DNA of 64,000 nucleotides, from positions 310,001-374,000 of the forward strand of contig NZ_MEIR01000080.1 in the NCBI RefSeq assembly GCF_002777825.1. Reading direction: 5' to 3'. This document shows positions 51,345 through 59,632 of this stretch, in pieces. The position numbers and the translations under genes are program-made. The notes under the pieces are model-generated. The model made no database searches and had not been told where the DNA came from. It saw only the letters and a program-made list of their open reading frames with translations. The stretch comes from Snodgrassella alvi (GTDB lineage Bacteria > Pseudomonadota > Gammaproteobacteria > Burkholderiales > Neisseriaceae). The number at the start of each line of letters is the position of its first letter. Position 1 is the first letter of the stretch.

Positions 51345-52176
51345 GCTCTTTTTTTCTTATACAGAGCATTTGTTTTATAATTTATTGTTTTAAAAATAAA
51401 ACTTAACTTGACTACTATCTAATTATTCTCAGCATGCATTAAATCATATTTTCAGACACCACCTTTCAGCAGATATACACATCTTCAAAGCGCAGCACAA
51501 TTAATATTTTAAAATTAAAACAAAACTTATAAATTCATCCAACATCTTAATTTACCTAGTAAGAACAACATATTACTCTATATTGTGATTTCTCTTCTAC
51601 ATCTACACAGATTAAATAAAAACCTGTTATTAAATAGTTTTTCTCAACAGATATAGACAACACTCATCAGAAAATAAGCTGTAAAATACTAAATGCCAGC
51701 TAAAAAAATAAATTAATAATATATTATTTAAGAAATAAACAATCTAAATAAATAACCAAAGAAAAGCTTAAAACACAAAATTAATATATTAATATTAATT
51801 AGCAAGAATCAGATATAGTAGCTATACATTTATCCTCTAAGATAGTTTTTTCACTCCTAGCTAAACAGATTTAAATTCGTCCTCATTCCAAAAATTCATA
51901 TCTTATAACTAATGAGGATAAATTTTCCCAAAGATACTTTTAACATAAATAATACAAACTAAAATCAACCTCAACTAGTATTCTGTTTTCTGGACTAAAT
52001 TCAAACTTGAACACCAGTAAACAATCCTCATTGAAATTACAAAAGCAGATTCAACCAAACTCATACTATTACTATACCTGTATATACCTCCAGCTCATCT
52101 TAATACCCGTATAAATCACATACAGCATAAAAAATTAAGAGACCTATCAATAAGCAACCAGATATAACCCGAACTC
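51345..52176. other. AT-rich non-coding stretch between tRNA array and decayed pilC
   Basis: About 830 bases, very AT-rich, with no gene recognised. An 8-base inverted repeat, TCCTCATT with AATGAGGA, lies near 51880-51920. It is probably decayed sequence related to the pilC locus, but similarity could not be shown by eye. Confidence 0.4.
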
Positions 52177-52627
52177 ATGCAGCCAAATCTCGTACTCCCT
52201 CTCAAATTGTGAGTTATACCGTTTAGCAATTTAAATCTGCTTGCCACTCCATCAGCCATAACCAATATTTTACTGATATACCGCTACACCAGAAAAACAA
52301 ATCCATTGCAGCCTCATTTTATCTTGCTAGACCAAATCTCAACTTTTATATCGACCATACCCACAGTATATTAATAGACATAACTCCTATTACCTGTAAA
52401 TACCGAGTAAATGAATCAATTACCAATTCCAACGGCAATGGTGTTACATAGCTGCGCCGTTTGGCGTTATAAATACGAATTTAATGTAGAACCGAAAACA
52501 TCCCGGAAACTCAGCATGGCTAGAAAACATATCGAAATATAGATTGAGTTAAAGAAGTTTTAACAGACATCACCAGCAACTGTATAATAACACTTACTCT
52601 GCTTTCCAGCCGATATACAGATCCGCT
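52177..52627 (+). pseudogene. Decayed pilC/pilY1, N-terminal part (before IS copy B)
   Basis: A fragment aligned by eye with the start of the two intact pilC genes. FTDIPLHQKNKS matches FADIPLHLQNSS; RPNLNFYID matches KPNITLFID of the VWA-like domain; and the nucleotide run ending near 52615 matches the segment encoding VKAVLLDIL through MYFAFHPLH. Several in-frame stops and frameshifts are present, including a TGA in the signal-peptide region. The fragment ends at the IS boundary. Confidence 0.8.
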
Positions 52628-52667
52628 TGTAAATACCCCAAACTTAGTACAAGATTCAGGTAGAAAA

Positions 52668-53492
52668 TTACGCTGCTTGTTTTAGAGTTTTATATTCACT
52701 CGGTGTCATATTATTTAATGCTTCATGAGGCCTTTCCGTGTTATAAATGGTTAGCCATTCTTCGGTTACCTTTCTTGCTTGTTCTAGATTATTAAATAGA
52801 TATAAATCTAGTACCTCTGTGCGATAGGTGCGATTAAATCGTTCAATATATCTGTTTTGATATGGGCTGCCTGGTTGAATATAATCTATAGTTATACCAT
52901 GTGACTTTGCCCAGTCGATGAATGTTTTTCCGGTAAATCCCGGTTTATTATCCACTCGTATTTTGAGTGGATAGCCATGATATTCGGCCAGTTTATCCAG
53001 ATAACGGGTAACCCTGCCAGCCGGTAAACTGACTGCAATATCAATGCCTAACGCCTCATGATTAAAGTCATCTATCACATTGAAGGTTCTAAAACGCCGT
53101 TGATTGCGACTGCTGTCACTCATAAAATCCATTGACCAGCATTCACCTTGTTTACTGGGTGCTGATAGCCTTTCTGGGCTTCGTGGAGGAATGCGTTGTT
53201 TACGCTTTACCCTGAGATTAAGCTTTAATTCACAATACACCCGATACACGCGTTTATGATTCCATTTATAGCCGAGCTTTCTGATGCGATTAAAACATTT
53301 GGGAAAGCCCCAGCGTAAATGCTTATCGGTAATAGCACTTAGTACTGACATAATCACTGAATCATCCGGTAACTTGGGTTGATAATAGTAAGCACAGCGG
53401 CTTAAGCCAACAATAGCGCAGCTCATGGCAATAGTAACAGAATGACTTTCTTGCAGTTGTACAGCCCAAACTTTACGTGCTTGAGTAGGCAC
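52668..53492 (-). CDS. IS3-family OrfB transposase (copy B), intact frame
   Basis: A 274-residue transposase. HTH_21-like N-terminal part (GLSRCAYYYQPK), then the integrase core with Asp in WSMDFMSD, Asp in RVDNKPGF and Glu in NRYIERFNRTYR. In many IS3 relatives the second acidic motif reads DNGPEF; here it is DNKPGF in both copies. The GTG start lies in the -1 frame after the A AAA AAG heptamer (53498-53504), as expected for an OrfAB fusion product. Confidence 0.88.
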   Translation of the reverse strand: MPTQARKVWAVQLQESHSVTIAMSCAIVGLSRCAYYYQPKLPDDSVIMSVLSAITDKHLRWGFPKCFNRIRKLGYKWNHKRVYRVYCELKLNLRVKRKQRIPPRSPERLSAPSKQGECWSMDFMSDSSRNQRRFRTFNVIDDFNHEALGIDIAVSLPAGRVTRYLDKLAEYHGYPLKIRVDNKPGFTGKTFIDWAKSHGITIDYIQPGSPYQNRYIERFNRTYRTEVLDLYLFNNLEQARKVTEEWLTIYNTERPHEALNNMTPSEYKTLKQAA

Positions 53493-53738
53493 TATAGCTT
53501 TTTTATGATTTCCTCCTGAAGCTGAGATTTTAAACTGAGCTCAGCAAACATCTGTTTAAGCTTACGGTTTTCAGCCTCTAGCTCCTTTAAACGTTTGATA
53601 TCGGACGTTTCCATACCACCGTATTTATCACGCCATTTATAAAAAGTTGAATTGCCGATGCCATATTTACGGCAGAGTTCTTTGACGGGGATACCGGCTT
53701 CGGCTTCTTTTACAATAGATACTCTGATGTTCAGTCAT
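53492..53738 (-). pseudogene. IS3-family OrfA (copy B), frameshifted near the start
   Basis: OrfA from ATG 53738 has lost two bases after codon 5 compared with copy A, and the frame then stops after about 24 codons. The rest of the gene, including a full C-terminal end QEEIIKKL and the slippery heptamer, is preserved. Confidence 0.8.
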
Positions 53739-53819
53739 TTTTTTCATACTTAAATTCTCAATGGGTTAATAAAGAAAATTTTCTACTTTTATGCTGTACT
53801 ATTTTAGGGGATAGTTACA

Positions 53820-55071
53820 ATCGAACATGCATGATAATATTTAGAAACTAAAATTCCCTGTAATACTCAAACTACGCATCAATTTTCACTTAGTACCCGT
53901 AATCTACCAGCAAATAAACTGAAACACTAATATCATTTCCTGCGTGCGAGTTAACTCCCATACAGACGCCGCTAATGCATCAATCACGGATTATAATCAC
54001 CAGATAACATTTATCAGCAACGGCTACAACTACTCCACAGAACTGACGCAGAATATTGCCACAAGATGTACGACACTATCTGCATTATATATTTACAATA
54101 TTCCCAGCATAGAGATAGACATCATAGCTTGTACTCATATAGAACACAGATAAACAGAACTGGTTACATCAAACAACGTCGATAGCGTGTCCAGCCCTAT
54201 AGTTATGGATACAGATGGCAATGGCACTGCTAATATTATCTATGCTGGCGACCACAACGCAATCTATATAGCTCTGATTTACGTGCCTGGCACCAATAGA
54301 TTAGAAAAAATATAAAGTTCGCTACCACCGATGCACTAACCACAGCAGCACCAAATACATTTCAGACAACAGCCATAATAAACCCTAATGATAGCAGCGT
54401 TTATTACAGCTAAATTCTATACCCAGACATAATATTTACTTTTGGTACTGGCAGTAATATCTATCAGTCTAACCCGAACAACAAAGACGAACAAACCATA
54501 TGCGAAATCAGGAATGATTTAAACTAGCAAAATACTGAATAAATTAGAAAAACAATACATTTTCAATGTGATTTTACACAAAATGAAAACTATCACCAGC
54601 TAAGCAAGCAATATCCCCCTAATCCATCTATGTATCGTGGCTGGTATTTCACGCTGCAAAGTGGTTTTACAAAACACATTTTCTTTCCTGTGCTATAGCA
54701 GTATCGTCACGTGCTTATAATGTAAAAAAACAGAAAATTTACCTTATCCATGCAAAGCAACCATAATCCTACAACGTACTTCCCTTACTATAGGCGAAAT
54801 TTGACTTACCGTATAAACTGATAGTGCATTACACGGCACAAATCCAAACCCTATATTCTACGATAAGCCTGCTGTTAGCAGCAGTATCAACATTGAAAGG
54901 CTATTTAGGTTTACTGTTCCGGAAAATAACGAAAGCAATATCAGCTATCCTTTTTCTCCTGCACAACCTTTCGAAAGCTGTTCATGCCGCACAGTTATTG
55001 TTACCACTGCTGATAGAGAAAAGCTAACCATTCAAGTAATACCCTGTCTGATTAGATTTAACCGCATCTGA
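53820..55071 (+). pseudogene. Decayed pilC/pilY1, C-terminal part (after IS copy B)
   Basis: The clear match to the intact genes begins at about 53943. MRVNSHTDAANASITDYNHQ corresponds to RLRVNEDPSASATSVANHIR, then FISNGYNYS, ALYIYNI, the Ca2+-loop region (MDTDGNGTANIIYAGD), ITFGTGSDIYQS-like, and RGWYF. It continues to a C-terminus PCLIRFNRI ending in TGA at 55069-55071, matching PKCPIRFKRL of the intact genes. Many stops and frameshifts intervene. Residues of roughly 155-750 of the intact gene are absent between the two fragments. Confidence 0.82.
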
Positions 55072-55594
55072 AATTGAAACGACAAAAAAGATTATTGAAA
55101 TAATCAAACAATAATAAAAACAGCCAAAATAAATTATCAATTTTTTTTAATTATTTACATATAATAAAAATTAATATATTTATCACTCCATTAACAATAA
55201 CAAATCCATAGAAAAAACAATATGTAAAAAATTAACAAAAAGTAATTTATCTAATAAATCAATTTGATAATATATTTATTACATAGATTTATAATATATA
55301 TCAATATATGAAATTTTATAAATAAAACCTCGTAACATGATTACACAAGCCTTCTTAGAATTATAGATAACTATTTATAATCATAATATTACAATCTAGC
55401 AAAAAATCATTATCTTATTAATATTTCAATATAAATAAAGTCTAAATAACTCTTACACTAATTTATATTATGCATTATAATTAAAAAGGTATCTTATTTA
55501 ACATATACAAATAGTATATAATTGTAATAATTTGTGTATAGCATAATATTTAAATCGATTTACCTTATCTGCCCATACTAGAAAGTAATTAACT
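55072..55594. other. Very AT-rich region upstream of pilC copy 1
   Basis: About 520 bases of A and T runs without genes. It should carry the promoter of the downstream gene, but the base composition makes -10-like words too common to choose one. Confidence 0.4.
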
Positions 55595-58500
55595 ATGAGC
55601 ACCTTAAATATAAACAATAAAAAAAACAGATTTCGAAAAGGGAAAAAATTTTTATTTGTTGCGGTAGCAGGAGCCTTAAGTGCTCAGGCACTCGCAGAGG
55701 TTAATATATTTGCCGACATCCCTCTACATTTGCAAAACTCATCTACGATTACTACTGCTTATAATATTAAACCTAATATTACCTTATTAATTGATGCTTC
55801 AGCCAGTATGAATGAAAAACTTCAGGGGGATTCAATTAAATGTCGAAGCCGTACATCCATAAGAAAGAATGCGCAGGGAACAACCTCAGCATGGTCTCCA
55901 TGGAGTGAATATCAGTATGGATTTCAGGAAACACCGGCCAACACCAATGATATTCAATATAGATGTCGGCAATTCAAAAAAATCGATGGGGTAAAAGATG
56001 TTTTGCTGAATATTCTGGCAAAATACCGTAATGATATGTATTTTGCCTTCCGTCCTCTACATGGCACCAATGACCGCTATAATATCTTTTATGATACTTC
56101 AGATCCTGCACAATACGATGAATTGACTACACATATCAAAGATCTAGCAACTGGTGGCGGCACACCAACTACCGAGCAAATTGCCGTTGTAGCCAGAAAT
56201 TTGGTGATGAACAAATTACAGTATCGCTGTCAGAAATCATATATTGTTCTGCTTTCAGACGGTGAGGCCGATGATACTTCTGCTCAGTCAGATGCTGCAA
56301 AAGACGGTTACTTTGATAGTGAATGGATAACAGATAAGGAAAGAAGAGACTTCTTTACTCGTGGCGGCAATTACCGAACTAAAAACAAGCCTTTCCGTCT
56401 TAAGTTTTATACCCATAAATTAAATGAAAAAAGTTTCGGGCCTTATATTTACAGTGGTGATTACTATTCACCTGGTGGTGGAACAATTCTAGCTCCTTCT
56501 AAACGCATTATTGATAATGCCGGACAACCGTGGAACTCCCCTAATCCTTTGAATAACAATCTGCCTTTCACCCAAACGGCAGAAACCTTTACTATTGGCG
56601 TGGGTCTAGGTCAGAAAACCAATGCAAAAGGACAGATTGCTATCCCATATCTGGAAAACGGAGCCATGCCATCCGGTAATTTCTTTAATACCAATTCCCA
56701 AGCAGAAATTGTGGATGCTTTTGAAAAAATCTTTCAGTCAATTAAAGGCGACTCCGAAACTAACACCACCACCACTACTGCGACTGCACCAACTGTGGCC
56801 ATATCCCAATCCGAGCGGGGCAAGATATCAATTACAGCCATGGTTGAATCTGGTTCATGGAGTAGTAAAATCTGCATTCGTGAAATAAAAGATAAAACCA
56901 ATAACGCATGCAGCGCGCAGCCATCATTTAATAACCGCCAGCTATTGCTGAATGATGGTACCCATACCTATTTGTACTCAGGTAGTCTGACCAGTTTGAA
57001 CAATGACACGTTCAAGATAGATAATAATGGCAAAAACCAGTCAGAGTGGCTAAATGGGTTACTAACCTGGCTTAGCCGCTCCAAACCGGATGATGCCATT
57101 AAAACCGATAACTTTGTGCTCGACTACCGTAATCGTACCATCTCAACCGAAGAAGGACTTGATGAAACCAGAAGAAATGTTGGCGACATCATTGATAATC
57201 CAATCATCACCGCAGGTGATCATGATAAGAGTAACGGCCTGCAAAAATACATGGTTACCTCAGCCAATGATGGTATGGTATATGTTTTCCGTGCTACCAA
57301 TAACACACAACATCCTTACGATTTGAAATTTAACTTCATGCCGATGGGGATTGAACGCCAAAGCAACGATGGTTCCGATCTGGTTGCCCATTATTATAAA
57401 GACCTTACCAATAAAGATTATGGTAAAAACAGCCGGCATCCGCATCGCTTCCTGCTGAATGGAGGAATGGTGGTACAGCAAACTGAACAGGGTAAAGATA
57501 AAAATGGGAATGATCTTCCGCAACAAACATTTATGCTATCAACAATGGGGCAAGCAGGACGCGGTGCGTTTGCAATCAATATCGGAGGCAATGATCTGCT
57601 TTCCCGCCGGGCAATTGCTGTAGACAATATGGGCAGCTCTGGCTGGTACCATGACGTGTCCCTATTCCAGACACCTACTGGACAAAATAATTACTTCGGA
57701 TTTACTGTGGGGACACCAGCCATCGCGAGGCTACGGGTAAACGAAGATCCCAGCGCATCTGCTACTTCTGTAGCGAACCATATCCGTGAAGCTGCGTTTA
57801 TCAGTAATGGCTATAATTACTCCTCTATGCTGGCGAGCAATAATGCGGGCTTACCCTCCTCAGAGTCTGCACTTTATATTTACGATATTCTTGGTGTAGA
57901 TGTCGGTACTGATGGCTATAGAAAAATTGGCTTCAAAAAAGGTGAACTGATTGCCAAGCTTGCACCGGTGCAGGACCCTGATTCAGATCAATATACTGGT
58001 GGACTTTCCAGCCCGACAGTAATTGATATTGATGGCGATGATATCGCAGATATAATTTATGCTGCTGATTATAGTGGTAACCTATACCGTTTTGACCTGA
58101 GATCACCTGATCCTGATAAATGGACTACACACAAAATATTTTCCGCCGGTGCGCCCATCACTTCAGCACCTGGTGTCATTCTGGTTAACAATACACAAAA
58201 TGATAGCTCAAACAACAATAATAATAGTCAGAATAATTTAACGGCCATTATTACTTTTGGTACCGGCAGTGATATTTATCAGTCTGATTTGTCGAATAAA
58301 GATCAGCAGGCCGTATATGGTATCTATGACAACCTGAATGACAAGGTACCGACTGAAGTTTCAAAACAGTCTCTGCTGAAACAGGAATTAACCGCCACTG
58401 GCAACTATCGCCAACTTTCTGAAAACGAATTTAACCCCAAGGTTAACCGGGGCTGGTATTTCAATCTGGAAAGCGGCACAGGTGAACGTGTGGTTACCAA

Positions 58501-58951
58501 ACCTGTCACTATTTCCTATGGTGGCGTTGTTTTTTCACGAAAATATAAAACCATAAAAGACGACAAATTGCCCGATCCTTGCCAGGAAACTGAACGCAAA
58601 GAAGAAAACGAAGTTTACAGTAGTGTAATACAGTACAATATTAAAACGGGTGCAAGACTAAAAAAATCTGATCCACATTTTAATTTAGACTCAAATCATC
58701 CGGTTGGTGCAGTGAAAACAATTAAAGGATTATATAATTTTACGGTAGCTGGTGCCAATCGATATGATATAGGTGGTAGTAGGACACAACTTCCATTAGG
58801 AAAGCGTACCCTCCTGTCGGAAGAGTGCACGCGAGCACCAATAGAAGGTGTCGATACAGAAGGTAATGTGATTACGGTTAATGTACCTAAATGTCCAATC
58901 AGATTCAAGCGTTTATCATGGCGGGAAATTAAAACAGGCTATACTGGCTAA
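55595..58951 (+). CDS. pilC: PilC/PilY1-family type IV pilus tip adhesin, copy 1
   Basis: An 1118-residue secreted protein. A Sec signal peptide (cleavage likely after ALA, residue 34) precedes a VWA-like domain with metal-site motif D67-x-S69-x-S71. A Thr-rich linker follows near residue 390, then a C-terminal beta-propeller PilY domain with the calcium loop D811-x-D813-x-D815-x3-D819 (DIDGDDIAD). PilC/PilY1 sits at the pilus tip, binds host surfaces and controls pilus retraction. Its start region matches copy 2 but lacks the GGAGAG of copy 2, leaving AAAG. An A8 run lies near the start. Own terminator downstream. Confidence 0.93.
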   Translation: MSTLNINNKKNRFRKGKKFLFVAVAGALSAQALAEVNIFADIPLHLQNSSTITTAYNIKPNITLLIDASASMNEKLQGDSIKCRSRTSIRKNAQGTTSAWSPWSEYQYGFQETPANTNDIQYRCRQFKKIDGVKDVLLNILAKYRNDMYFAFRPLHGTNDRYNIFYDTSDPAQYDELTTHIKDLATGGGTPTTEQIAVVARNLVMNKLQYRCQKSYIVLLSDGEADDTSAQSDAAKDGYFDSEWITDKERRDFFTRGGNYRTKNKPFRLKFYTHKLNEKSFGPYIYSGDYYSPGGGTILAPSKRIIDNAGQPWNSPNPLNNNLPFTQTAETFTIGVGLGQKTNAKGQIAIPYLENGAMPSGNFFNTNSQAEIVDAFEKIFQSIKGDSETNTTTTTATAPTVAISQSERGKISITAMVESGSWSSKICIREIKDKTNNACSAQPSFNNRQLLLNDGTHTYLYSGSLTSLNNDTFKIDNNGKNQSEWLNGLLTWLSRSKPDDAIKTDNFVLDYRNRTISTEEGLDETRRNVGDIIDNPIITAGDHDKSNGLQKYMVTSANDGMVYVFRATNNTQHPYDLKFNFMPMGIERQSNDGSDLVAHYYKDLTNKDYGKNSRHPHRFLLNGGMVVQQTEQGKDKNGNDLPQQTFMLSTMGQAGRGAFAINIGGNDLLSRRAIAVDNMGSSGWYHDVSLFQTPTGQNNYFGFTVGTPAIARLRVNEDPSASATSVANHIREAAFISNGYNYSSMLASNNAGLPSSESALYIYDILGVDVGTDGYRKIGFKKGELIAKLAPVQDPDSDQYTGGLSSPTVIDIDGDDIADIIYAADYSGNLYRFDLRSPDPDKWTTHKIFSAGAPITSAPGVILVNNTQNDSSNNNNNSQNNLTAIITFGTGSDIYQSDLSNKDQQAVYGIYDNLNDKVPTEVSKQSLLKQELTATGNYRQLSENEFNPKVNRGWYFNLESGTGERVVTKPVTISYGGVVFSRKYKTIKDDKLPDPCQETERKEENEVYSSVIQYNIKTGARLKKSDPHFNLDSNHPVGAVKTIKGLYNFTVAGANRYDIGGSRTQLPLGKRTLLSEECTRAPIEGVDTEGNVITVNVPKCPIRFKRLSWREIKTGYTG

Positions 58952-58966
58952 ATCTAATTCATGAAA

Positions 58967-59000
58967 TCAACGGCTAGTCAATACTAGCCGTTTTATTTTT
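58967..59000 (+). terminator. Terminator after pilC copy 1
   Basis: AACGGCTAGT / ACTAGCCGTT with a 4-base loop, then a T-rich tail. Almost identical to the terminator after copy 2. Confidence 0.9.
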
Positions 59001-59494
59001 GGTTTTTGTTGTAAATTATCTAAATAAACCACACTTTATTTTATGATAATTTAGAGTATAAATTTATAAAAAATATTTCTATAAATATGCTGTACCATAA
59101 CTAAAAAAACTGGCACACTCAGTTAATATTTTATCATTATTTTAATAATTATATTTATAATTTATCCAAAAAACCATAGCTAATAAATAGCCATTTACTC
59201 AATATAAACATCAATATATATCTTATTTTAAAATATTAGAATAATAAATCTTACAATATATTTCATAACGAAATATTATTTACACTTTCCATAAATTAAA
59301 CTTATGCCATATCCATTAATATTTTACATATTAAACCCAATATTAATTAATCTTATGTAATAATACTATAATAATTAACATACTTTTACAAAAAATATTT
59401 AATTTTTTATTTGAATAGATATTGCTTTAGGAGTAATAATATAAAAGTGCTTAATTAAAGCGTAAACTTTTACACATTTATTTTATATGAACTG
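59001..59494. other. AT-rich region between pilC copies
   Basis: About 490 bases with no gene visible. The final part runs into the duplicated start region of pilC copy 2. Confidence 0.4.
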
Positions 59495-59632
59495 GATATC
59501 GTTGCTACACTTAGCGGCAGAGTAGCCAATATATACCATAAATTTGTTAAATTGTATAAAATAGATACTGTTGTTACACCTAGTGGAGAGTAACTAACCA
59601 TGCACCATAAATTTGTTAAAAATAAAAAAGAC
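59495..59632 (+). repeat. Imperfect ~69-bp tandem duplication spanning the pilC copy 2 start
   Basis: Unit 1 (59495-59563) and unit 2 (59564-59632) share GATA..GTTG.TACAC.TAG.GG and AGAGTA, and both contain the exact run ACCATAAATTTGTTAAA. Unit 2 carries the GGAGAG and the ATG at 59600; in unit 1 the corresponding codon is ATA. This is a duplicated ribosome-binding and start region of which only the second is functional. Confidence 0.8.

Larger units (their letters stand above)
52628..53819 (-). mobile_element. IS3-family insertion sequence, copy B (inverted, orfA frameshifted)
   Basis: A 1192-base element, in inverse orientation to copy A and almost identical to it. Its ends are the same TGTAA...TTACA inverted repeats. 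The flanking bases (CGCT on one side, ATCG on the other) do not form a direct repeat, so the flanks have been rearranged since insertion. It lies inside a decayed pilC gene whose middle is missing. Confidence 0.88.

Noticed and set aside
53944-54153. Short open frame starting MRVNSHTDAAN
   Set aside because: It is a stretch of the decayed pilC that happens to be free of stops; it has no start signal of its own. The same applies to the frame at 54824-55027.
55619-55626. A8 run near the start of pilC copy 1 as a phase-variation switch
   Set aside because: Eight A residues are common in this AT-rich DNA, and the poly-G tract used by Neisseria pilC is absent; no evidence for switching.
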